The notes under the pieces are model-generated. The model was not told where the DNA came from. It saw only the letters and a program-made list of their open reading frames with translations, and did not search any database. The translations under genes and the position numbers were made by a program. Below, piece by piece: positions 1-5,240 of a stretch of 6,841 bases of DNA. This DNA is from Bacillota bacterium. Lineage in GTDB: Bacteria; Bacillota; Clostridia; Christensenellales; CAG-138. The stretch covers positions 1-6,841 of the forward strand of contig JAEZIE010000037.1 of the NCBI GenBank assembly GCA_023416175.1, given 5' to 3'. How positions within the stretch are numbered: position 1 is the first letter of the stretch; the number at the start of each line of letters is the position of its first letter.

Positions 1-1
1 A

Positions 2-77
2 TGGAGCCAACGAGGGGACTCGGACCCCTGACCTGCTGATTACGAATCAGCTGCTCTACCAGCTGAGCTACGTTGGC
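2..77 (-). tRNA. tRNA-Thr, anticodon CGT
   Basis: Read on the minus strand this folds into a complete cloverleaf. It has a 7-bp acceptor stem GCCAACG/CGTTGGC, a D arm GCTC/GAGC with GG in the loop, an anticodon stem GCTGA/TCAGC with loop TTCGTAA, a T stem AGGGG/CCCCT, a discriminator T and an encoded CCA (2..4). Anticodon CGT (42..44) reads the threonine codon ACG. The T loop is TCCGAGT, so position 55 is C (window base 23) instead of the nearly universal T that becomes pseudouridine. A separate promoter lies just upstream at 117..145. Any terminator would be outside the window. Confidence 0.96.
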
Positions 78-87
78 AGTCGAATTT

Positions 88-106
88 GGGTGCGCATCAC
101 GCACCC
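88..106 (-). other. Hairpin between arsR and tRNA-Thr
   Basis: GGGTGCG and CGCACCC form a perfect 7-bp stem around the 5-nt loop at 95..99. On the minus strand it lies within the predicted 5' leader of the tRNA precursor and is followed by AAATTCG. There is no U-tract, so it is not a canonical intrinsic terminator. It could still slow or end transcription from arsR, or serve as a processing element of pre-tRNA-Thr. The fold is visible in the sequence; the role is inferred. Confidence 0.5.
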
Positions 107-116
107 GACCTTATCA

Positions 117-145
117 ATTATAGGGAAGCAGGGCTGTTTCGTCAA
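117..145 (-). promoter_or_regulatory. Sigma-A-type promoter for tRNA-Thr
   Basis: On the minus strand TTGACG (145..140) is separated by exactly 17 nt from a perfect TATAAT (122..117). Transcription should begin near 110, about 33 nt before the tRNA. The -35 box overlaps the arsR stop codon (144..142). The tRNA can therefore be transcribed independently of the wall/HflX operon, and a terminator for that operon would have to lie inside the tRNA leader. Confidence 0.75.
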
Positions 146-474
146 GCATTTTCTTGTACCTTTACCGCCTCTTGAATGCCTGGCTGGATCAGTTCCATAC
201 CGTTTGAAAACTCCTGCAACAACAAGATTGCAGCCATGAGCCGCTTCTCATCCACACTGTACATCGTGAATCCACCCTGCCGCCGGGCGCAGACCAGCCC
301 ACAGGATGTTAGAATTTTCATGTGGTAGGAGAGCGAGGGTTGCGTCATACTGAAGCACTCGAGTATGCTGTTTGCGCACATGCTTTCACAGGTCAGCATG
401 TGTACGATTTTGAGGCGCGTTTCATCCGCAAGCGCCTTAAAGAGCGGGACATAGTTGTAATAATAGTTCGTCAT
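142..474 (-). CDS. ArsR/SmtB-family winged-helix transcriptional regulator
   Basis: This is a small DNA-binding repressor of the ArsR type, about 110 residues, the usual family length. From the chosen start, residues 10-25 (PLFKALADETRLKIVHML) are the family's typical first helices. Residues 44-55 (TQPSLSYHMKIL) are the recognition helix, and residues 66-72 (QGGFTMY) are the beta-wing. Five cysteines occur at about positions 29, 33, 40, 58 and 62. The first two lie where ArsR-type As/Sb sensors carry their CxC metal ligands, though the spacing is C-x3-C here. An ATG at 480 is also possible. The ATG at 474 is preferred because AAGGTGG then lies 6 nt upstream, while it would abut the first ATG. 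The gene starts about 33 nt after the amidase stop, so it is probably the last gene of the operon. No metal efflux or reductase gene is adjacent, so target and ligand are unknown; autoregulation is plausible. Family confidence is high, ligand unknown. Confidence 0.9.
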   Translation of the reverse strand: MTNYYYNYVPLFKALADETRLKIVHMLTCESMCANSILECFSMTQPSLSYHMKILTSCGLVCARRQGGFTMYSVDEKRLMAAILLLQEFSNGMELIQPGIQEAVKVQENA

Positions 475-507
475 ACCCATCCACCTTCGTCATACAAGAA
501 ACGGCGC

Positions 508-1545
508 TCAAGTGCCAAAGTATGCAAGGATGCCGTTTTTGATGCCCACCGCCATTTTCTTTTGGAAGGCCTTATCGGTCAGCTTGTAATCTTCCTCTTT
601 GTTGGTCATATGCCCCATTTCGATATTGACTGCAGGCCGCTCACACCAATTGAACCCCGTTTGATCGTCCCGGTAGGTGATGCCCTTTTTAACGCTGATA
701 CCAGTCTCTTCACCGTATGCCGCGAGTATCTTTTTGGCCGCGCGCACGCTTTCCTCATAATACGGATACTCCTTGCTCTTGGGCACCAGCATGAACGCCC
801 CATGTATGCTTTCATCGTCGCTGCCGTTGCAGTGCAGGCGCACGCCGAGATCCACTTTGGCTCTGTTGAATACTTTCGCGCGGTCGATGTTGGAAAGGTC
901 CACGTCGTTTTTTGTGCGGGTCATGACCACCTCAGCCCCCAGATCCTCCAGCATGCTTTTTAGCTTTAGGCCGACCTGAAGCGTTACCTCATATTCCCGA
1001 ATGCCGGTAAACCGACCATACGTACCGGATGAAACTTTATCCTTGGTTTCGGATGAGCCCGGCGCTACCGGTTCCTGTTCCCGGTTGGGATGCGCCTGAT
1101 GTCCGGGGTCGATGCCGATTACTTTTCCGGAAAGCGTCTTACCGGAAGACTGCGACGGCTTTTTTGTGGGTTCGGGCGTAGGCGCTTGCGTCGGTGTAGG
1201 CGTAGGCGCTCGCGTCGGTGTGGGCGTAGGTTGTTGCGTGGGTTCAGGCGTTGGCGATATTGCCGGTTCGTACGTTTCGCTTGGCGTAGGGGTATCCTGC
1301 GGGGGTGCGGCCGGCGATATGGCGGGTGGGGGAGAAAAGACTTCCCCTTCTTCCACCGTACCGCCTGGCTTTGCGTCCGTTTCCTCCAATGTTCCGTTTC
1401 GTTCTACGAACAATGCCTCTTCCGCTAAGGGAGGTGGCGAAAACACCAAAATAGCAAGACCGATTACCCCAATCAGAAGCGCCGCCAATATGGCCAATTG
1501 AAGGATACCGTGATAACTCAGGATTGTGCCTTTCTTCCCCGTCAT
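508..1545 (-). CDS. Membrane-anchored N-acetylmuramoyl-L-alanine amidase (Amidase_3)
   Basis: This is a zinc-dependent hydrolase expected to cut the bond between N-acetylmuramic acid and L-alanine of peptidoglycan outside the membrane. The product is 345 residues. A short cytoplasmic start is followed by one hydrophobic segment (about 14-35) without a clear signal-peptidase site, then a Pro/Thr linker (about 75-130), then the catalytic domain (about 141-345). Zinc ligands by family pattern are H149 in IDPGHQ, E184 in REYEVTL and H238 in RLHCNG; the catalytic glutamate is E309 in NIEMGHMTN. The stretch 150-183 (EPVAPGSSETK, SSGTYG) is the longer insert of a clostridial subfamily. The start at 1545 is chosen because its ATG overlaps the hflX TGA (ATGA) and AAAGGA lies 9 nt upstream. 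An in-frame upstream start at 1596 would lie inside hflX. Overlap with hflX implies translational coupling. It may act in wall turnover, separation or sporulation; no spore gene is nearby to decide. Confidence 0.93.
   Translation of the reverse strand: MTGKKGTILSYHGILQLAILAALLIGVIGLAILVFSPPPLAEEALFVERNGTLEETDAKPGGTVEEGEVFSPPPAISPAAPPQDTPTPSETYEPAISPTPEPTQQPTPTPTRAPTPTPTQAPTPEPTKKPSQSSGKTLSGKVIGIDPGHQAHPNREQEPVAPGSSETKDKVSSGTYGRFTGIREYEVTLQVGLKLKSMLEDLGAEVVMTRTKNDVDLSNIDRAKVFNRAKVDLGVRLHCNGSDDESIHGAFMLVPKSKEYPYYEESVRAAKKILAAYGEETGISVKKGITYRDDQTGFNWCERPAVNIEMGHMTNKEEDYKLTDKAFQKKMAVGIKNGILAYFGT
1175..1254 (-). repeat. 24-nt tandem repeat coding the amidase Pro/Thr linker
   Basis: On the plus strand three consecutive 24-nt units begin GGCGTAGG at 1175, 1199 and 1223, and a partial fourth begins at 1247. 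The first two units differ at only two positions; the third is more diverged. Each encodes eight residues of the PTPTPTRAP/PTPTPTQAP type in the linker between the membrane anchor and the catalytic domain. Such an in-frame unit can expand or contract without shifting the frame, so linker length may vary among strains. Confidence 0.8.
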
Positions 1546-3308
1546 TTCACCGCGTCCTTTACGCGGGAAAGATCCCGCTCCTCCAGCATGGCACAAACAA
1601 GAGTGCCCTCAGCCGTGTGTTCCTCGGAGAGGATGCGGCCTACGCTGCGAATGAGCGCCATCGCTTCATACCGGTGATAGGGAACCAGCAGTTCCACGCG
1701 CACCTGCTGCGCGCTTAGCGTCTTCTCAACGGCCGAAAGCAAGGCCTCTACCCCTGATCCCTCTTTCGCGCTAATATGCGCCCACTCTCCGCGATGGCCG
1801 GGGTTGGCGCCTTCCCGGTCGATCTGGTTGTATACGTTGATGCGCGGGGTATCCACAGCACCCAGTGAGGTCAAAACCTCCTCCACCACCTGCATCTGTG
1901 CGTCATATTCCGGGTTTGCGCAATCCACCACATGCAGCAGCAGGTCGGCCTGCTTCACCTCTTCGAGGGTGGCACGGAAGGCCTGGACGAGATCATGCGG
2001 CAGTTTGTGGATAAACCCGACGGTATCCGAGAACAACACCTGCGTTCCCTGCGGCAGCGTTACCTGGCGTACCACAGGGTCCAATGTGGCAAAAAGCTTA
2101 TTCTCCGCCAGCACGTCGCTGCCCGAAAGCGCGTTTAACAGCGTGGACTTCCCCGCGTTGGTGTAACCGACGAGCGCGACAAGCGGAATCAGGTTCTTTT
2201 CCCGCCGCTCGCGCCTGAGCGCCCGTTGTTTGATCACCTCGTTGAGCGATTCCTCCAGCTCGAATACCCGTCTGCGGATGCGCCGCCGGTCCAGTTCCAA
2301 CTTTTTTTCGCCGGGGCCGCGCGTGCCGATGCCGCCGCCCAACCGGGAAAGCGCCATCCCTGAGCCAATCAGACGGGGAAGACGGTATTTTAATTGCGCA
2401 AGCTCCACCTGAAGCCGTCCCTCCCGGGTTTGCGCGCGGGCTGCGAAGATATCCAAAATCAGTGTCGTCCGGTCAATGACAGGGCGTCCCAACCCCTCTT
2501 CCAAATTCCGTAGCTGCACGGCAGAAAGCTCGTCGTCAAAAATAAACAGATCGGCTTCCATTGCGCTGCCCATAAGGGACAGCTCCTCTACTTTTCCGGA
2601 GCCGATGTAGGTCGCGTTGTCGATGCTGCGGCGTTTCTGCACGCTTTGGCCCACCACCTGCGCGCCCGCGGACTTTGCAAGCTCCGCAAGCTCCTTCATG
2701 GTGTCCATTGCATCCGCCTGTTCCAGCCCCACCAATATGGCGCGTTCAGGCCGGGCCGCCGCCGTTTCGTGGGTGCCGGTTTTCATGCGGTCGTCGGCAA
2801 GGTAGATTTCGCGTATCAGCGCCCTCTGCGGCAGGCGGTTGGGCTGCATGGGGCCGTAAAGCAGCACCTCGTAGCCATCTTCTCCCCACTCGCCCAAGTA
2901 AGCGGCATACAGGGTAGCTGGCTTCCCGTCCCTTACGGCCAGAGCTGCCATGCAGTCCAGACGCATGGACTTGAGCGTACCCAGGTCTACCTCGCTGAGC
3001 ATGGCGCTTCCGTTTGGGTGGGTATGGATGCATCGTACGCCCGAGAGCCTGTCCTCATTGCGCACCACGCGCATCTGCGGCATAGCGACGGTGTTCGCAT
3101 CCCCCACGCTGACGTCCGCAACAACTCCGTTGCGCTTGATATATACCGATATCTCGCGGTTGATGGCCGCGGTGCATGCACTTAGATGCTCCAGCAGCTC
3201 GGGCGTTGCAAACGTATCCTGCCCCACCTCGAACTCATAGAGCCGCTCGATTTCCGCAAGCACCGTATTGCGGATGCCCGTTGTATTTCCGTTTATCTGG
3301 TTTGGCAT
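1542..3308 (-). CDS. hflX: HflX GTPase with N-terminal JAMM-like domain
   Basis: HflX GTPases bind the 50S subunit and split stalled or stress-inactivated 70S ribosomes. This 588-residue protein is well above the roughly 400-430 residues of short HflX proteins. Residues 1-165 form an extra domain with the JAMM pattern: E52, H95-x-H97, ten residues, then D108, with S105 between. Residues 185-275 are the HflX N-terminal domain (ILVGLEQ, SIDNATYIGSGKVEEL). Residues 278-370 are the middle helical part (GIGTRGPGEKKLELDRRRIR), and about 375-535 is the G domain: P-loop GYTNAGKST (381-389), FATLDP (406-411), DTVGF (428-432), G4 NQID (494-497) and G5 SAK (513-515). G4 carries Q where NKxD has K. The ATG at 3308 has GAAAGGA 8 nt upstream. 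The gene follows the vanW-type gene by 22 bp and overlaps the amidase start. HflX identity is certain; protease activity of the extension is unproven. Confidence 0.97.
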   Translation of the reverse strand: MPNQINGNTTGIRNTVLAEIERLYEFEVGQDTFATPELLEHLSACTAAINREISVYIKRNGVVADVSVGDANTVAMPQMRVVRNEDRLSGVRCIHTHPNGSAMLSEVDLGTLKSMRLDCMAALAVRDGKPATLYAAYLGEWGEDGYEVLLYGPMQPNRLPQRALIREIYLADDRMKTGTHETAAARPERAILVGLEQADAMDTMKELAELAKSAGAQVVGQSVQKRRSIDNATYIGSGKVEELSLMGSAMEADLFIFDDELSAVQLRNLEEGLGRPVIDRTTLILDIFAARAQTREGRLQVELAQLKYRLPRLIGSGMALSRLGGGIGTRGPGEKKLELDRRRIRRRVFELEESLNEVIKQRALRRERREKNLIPLVALVGYTNAGKSTLLNALSGSDVLAENKLFATLDPVVRQVTLPQGTQVLFSDTVGFIHKLPHDLVQAFRATLEEVKQADLLLHVVDCANPEYDAQMQVVEEVLTSLGAVDTPRINVYNQIDREGANPGHRGEWAHISAKEGSGVEALLSAVEKTLSAQQVRVELLVPYHRYEAMALIRSVGRILSEEHTAEGTLVCAMLEERDLSRVKDAVK

Positions 3309-3330
3309 GTATGTTTTCCTTTCAACACGA

Positions 3331-4839
3331 TTACGGCGTAATCGTGGGAATCTGCGGCGCGTAATAACCCACGCCCACGGTAATCTTTCCCGCGTACGCG
3401 CGGTATGTAGATTTTGCCAAGGGCTCCTTCTTTACTTCCACGCCATCCTTGTAGTAATGCTTGTAGGACTGCCATACGGAACCGTTCTGCCGCGATACTT
3501 CCTCTTTATAATAATCTGCGGGAACGGTAGTATCCACCACGACTTCCATGTCCCCTTTGGGGGCGACGGTTTCAAGCTTTTCGCTGCTCAGGCGGATCTC
3601 ATCGTATTCCCCGGACAACGGCGCGCCATAGACTTCCACATGCACGGTCTTATCCGTTAGCCCTTTTTGCACTTCCCCGTCCTTTGAGTCGATGGCATAG
3701 GAGAAGATATAGATATCCGCCGCCGTGTTGTTTTTAAACTGGAAATCGATTGTACCGGTGTTAATGGTGGCATCTAATCCCCTATCGATATACCCCACCG
3801 GGCTAGAATGGTTGCGGCGGTAGACGATCTCAAGGTCTGCCTTGACAACAGCTGCATAAAGCGTGGTGCTGACCTGGCAGACGCCGCCCCCCGCCTGATC
3901 CTCCGTAGTGCCCTGCACATAGGCAGGGGCCGCCTTCCAGCCAAGCTCATATGTGCGTGGGCCTAACGTATCGTTGGTGGAAAACGTCTCTCCCGGCTTT
4001 AAAACAAAGCCGTTGATGAGGGACGCTGCACGTTTCACATTGAATACGCGGTCTTCCCGGTTATAGGGAGATTTTTTAAAGGACGTCTCGGCAGCACTTC
4101 GCCTGCTCAGCAACGTCGCTTTGAGCGTATCCACCGTAACGGCTGGCTCCGTGTAAAGTATGGGCAGCTCCACAACGCCATATTCGCGCGCAGAAGCGCG
4201 GGTTTTCAGGGTTTGCAGAAGCGCCGCTTCATCCAGCGTCTGCCCCCGTACTTCCGGCGTAAAATCCAGAAAGTCCTCCGGGATCATATCCGCCTTGACG
4301 GCATACTGTTCCTTCAATTTGGCGCTAGCGTCCACGGGTTCGGCCTTGAGCTGTTCCGCAAACTCGGCGATCTTTGCCTGCGCGGGGGAGACATCCACCG
4401 TATAGCCAATGGATAAGTCTTTGGGTGAAGAGAGCAGCGCCTCGCGCTCTGCTTCCTGCTCCCTCCTTGTGCCGGTGTTGCCCAGCATCATCGCCTGTTC
4501 CAGAACGGCCTGCGTATCGAATGTTACTGATAGATCCGCATGGGTGAGCGTAGTGGATGCGCCGGGCGCGTTCAATACGAATTGAATCTCCGCCGCCTTT
4601 TCCTGCTCTTTCGCCTGAAGTGCCGCGCGCGCCTGTTCCAAAGTCATACCCGCAAGGGAAACGCCGTCCACACTGACTCCTTCCGAAAACGTTTGGTCAA
4701 CCGGTTCGGCAATAGCGGGTTCGGCCATCTGCTGATATAATAGGAAGCCGCCTACCGCAAGACATGCGATGGCCAGCAATAGGACGATCGCACGGAGTAT
4801 GCGCGTTAGCGCGCGAGCTTTTGGTTTTCTTCTGTTCAT
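3331..4839 (-). CDS. VanW/YoaR-family cell-wall protein
   Basis: This is a membrane-anchored extracytoplasmic protein of the VanW family, named from vancomycin-resistance clusters; the biochemical role of the family is not established. The product is 502 residues. A basic N-terminus is followed by one membrane segment (about 12-35). Residues 48-240 resemble the putative peptidoglycan-binding region of YoaR-type proteins (VSVDGVSLAGMTLEQARAAL, then a second less regular copy). The VanW domain covers about 262-385, with LKPGETFS (280-287), GGGVCQVSTTLY (317-328), HSSPVGY (344-350) and GLDATI (354-359). A G5-like beta-rich tail follows (about 398-492). The ATG at 4839 is chosen because AAGGAG lies 4 nt upstream; an in-frame TTG at 4896 lacks a ribosome binding site. 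It is the first gene of the minus-strand operon, preceded by a structured leader. The neighbouring amidase supports a wall role. It is not evidence of vancomycin resistance, because no other van gene is present. Confidence 0.93.
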   Translation of the reverse strand: MNRRKPKARALTRILRAIVLLLAIACLAVGGFLLYQQMAEPAIAEPVDQTFSEGVSVDGVSLAGMTLEQARAALQAKEQEKAAEIQFVLNAPGASTTLTHADLSVTFDTQAVLEQAMMLGNTGTRREQEAEREALLSSPKDLSIGYTVDVSPAQAKIAEFAEQLKAEPVDASAKLKEQYAVKADMIPEDFLDFTPEVRGQTLDEAALLQTLKTRASAREYGVVELPILYTEPAVTVDTLKATLLSRRSAAETSFKKSPYNREDRVFNVKRAASLINGFVLKPGETFSTNDTLGPRTYELGWKAAPAYVQGTTEDQAGGGVCQVSTTLYAAVVKADLEIVYRRNHSSPVGYIDRGLDATINTGTIDFQFKNNTAADIYIFSYAIDSKDGEVQKGLTDKTVHVEVYGAPLSGEYDEIRLSSEKLETVAPKGDMEVVVDTTVPADYYKEEVSRQNGSVWQSYKHYYKDGVEVKKEPLAKSTYRAYAGKITVGVGYYAPQIPTITP

Positions 4840-4969
4840 CGTTCTCCTTACCTCGTGTGAAAAGCGACATGATACGCCGGAAGCCTTATGAGACAAACCC
4901 GCTTGGCAAGCATCGCTACTTTCTTTTTCATCGCCATAAGGCGAAATATGGCCTGTTCACACGGCCCAT
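4840..4969 (-). promoter_or_regulatory. Structured 5' leader of the vanW-hflX-amidase-arsR operon
   Basis: The predicted transcript starts near 4969 and reaches the vanW ATG after about 130 nt. Two perfect 8-bp inverted repeats are nested in it. CGTGTGAA at 4854..4861 pairs with TTCACACG at 4956..4963, and inside that GCCTTATG at 4883..4890 pairs with CATAAGGC at 4935..4942. A competing local hairpin, TCGCC/GGCGA (4931..4944), uses the same upstream bases, so two folds are mutually exclusive. The outer stem ends five bases before the AAGGAG site. It matches no riboswitch class that I recognise. The repeats are visible; regulation is inferred. Confidence 0.4.
4848..4931 (-). CDS. Possible 27-residue leader peptide upstream of vanW-type gene
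   Basis: A short ORF begins MKKKVAMLAKR and ends AFHTR. Its TAA (4850..4848) overlaps the AAGGAG ribosome binding site of the vanW-type gene, so ribosomes finishing it would be close to that start codon. No good Shine-Dalgarno sequence precedes its ATG; the ATG instead lies at the edge of a TCGCC/GGCGA hairpin. It is also the tail of a longer open frame extending upstream past the predicted promoter, which weakens the case. The geometry suits a translated leader, but coding status is unproven. Confidence 0.22.
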   Translation of the reverse strand: MKKKVAMLAKRVCLIRLPAYHVAFHTR

Positions 4970-4975
4970 ACGTAC

Positions 4976-5005
4976 ATGTTATGATGCTTTTGAGGCATTT
5001 GTCAA
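4976..5005 (-). promoter_or_regulatory. Promoter of the vanW-hflX-amidase-arsR operon
   Basis: On the minus strand a perfect -35 TTGACA (5005..5000) is followed by 18 nt and a -10 TAACAT (4981..4976) matching four of six consensus positions. Transcription should begin near the A at 4969. It is the best sigma-A-type site upstream of the four-gene minus-strand unit, whose tight spacing leaves no room for a strong internal promoter. The -35 box sits at the edge of an inverted repeat, as an operator might. Confidence 0.65.
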
Positions 5006-5063
5006 CCTGTGGGGGTGATCTGTGAAATGCCGCAGGCCTGCGTTTTTTCGGCATATTGCGGCC
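4994..5063 (+). repeat. Cluster of overlapping inverted repeats in the divergent intergenic region
   Basis: GGCATTT (4994..5000) is inverted as AAATGCC (5025..5031). ATGCCG (5028..5033) is inverted as CGGCAT (5049..5054). GCCGCA (5030..5035) is inverted as TGCGGC (5057..5062). A perfect 12-bp palindrome CGCAGGCCTGCG (5031..5042) is followed by six T. The half-site GGCAT therefore appears three times around the -35 box of the vanW promoter. This could be an operator for a dimeric regulator or a weak terminator-like structure. The symmetry is visible; the function is unknown. Confidence 0.45.
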
Positions 5064-5240
5064 AAAACATGCCCGGTTCATAGAAAGTTTATAATCCCGC
5101 TTGCACTGGCCCAGGCAAAGGCCTTTATTTTGGTACGGGCCGATAGCTCTTTTATCCATGATTTCCTTGATTTTTCTGGCCATATGCGCCCAATGAGGCA
5201 ATTCTTCCTGCCGGGCATTGTGCTATACTCTTATTTATGA
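5022..5240 (+). CDS. Doubtful 72-codon ORF ending on the glycosylase start codon
   Basis: A GTG-initiated frame follows GGGGGTGATC, a strong match to the complement of the 16S rRNA 3' end, at suitable spacing (six bases after the G run). Its TGA overlaps the glycosylase ATG as ATGA. The translation resembles no family I know, and its codons include AGG, AGA and ATA with a less GC-rich third position than the neighbours. It also overlaps the minus-strand promoter. The overlap could reflect translational coupling to a gene that lacks its own ribosome binding site, or it may be chance. Kept as a weak candidate. Confidence 0.17.
   Translation: MKCRRPAFFRHIAAKTCPVHRKFIIPLALAQAKAFILVRADSSFIHDFLDFSGHMRPMRQFFLPGIVLYSYL
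5221..5229 (+). promoter_or_regulatory. Extended -10 promoter for the 8-oxoguanine glycosylase gene
   Basis: TGC followed by TATACT forms an extended -10 element. No good -35 box lies 16-18 nt upstream (around 5200..5207), which extended -10 promoters can tolerate. The expected start, seven bases past the hexamer, falls at 5236 or 5237, that is, on the ATG of the glycosylase gene. A perfect TATAAT at 5090..5095 is an alternative that would give a leader of about 135 nt, but it has no convincing -35 box. Confidence 0.45.

Noticed and set aside
322..963. A 213-codon plus-strand ORF across the arsR and amidase genes
   Set aside because: It is antisense to two genes with clear family motifs, has no ribosome binding site of note and resembles no protein family.
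1090..1501. Arg-rich and Gly/Val-rich plus-strand ORFs opposite the amidase linker
   Set aside because: Their low-complexity composition is the mirror image of the 24-nt repeats that encode the Pro/Thr linker.
1546..1596. Upstream in-frame start for the amidase
   Set aside because: It would place 17 extra codons inside hflX, while the ATG at 1545 has AAAGGA and an ATGA overlap and directly precedes the membrane segment.
2646..3185. A 179-codon plus-strand ORF within hflX
   Set aside because: It lies antisense to the JAMM-like and N-terminal HflX domains, whose motifs are unmistakable on the minus strand.
3331..4839. Vancomycin-resistance locus
   Set aside because: VanW-domain proteins are common in Clostridia outside van clusters, and no VanH, VanA/B-type ligase, VanX or VanRS gene is present.
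4840..4969. A known riboswitch class (c-di-GMP, c-di-AMP, T-box and others) in the vanW leader
   Set aside because: A few bases such as CTTCCGGC recall c-di-GMP-I elements, but the conserved core segments of that class and the T-box and c-di-AMP signatures are missing.
5090..5126. Perfect TATAAT at 5090..5095 and the AAAGGCCTTT palindrome at 5117..5126
   Set aside because: No -35 box lies at a proper distance from the TATAAT, and the palindrome makes too short a stem for a terminator. Retained only as an alternative to the extended -10 site.
4848..5201. A 117-codon minus-strand ORF filling most of the divergent intergenic region
   Set aside because: It spans the predicted operon promoter and has no recognisable domain. 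Only its last 27 codons, downstream of the promoter, are kept as a possible leader peptide.
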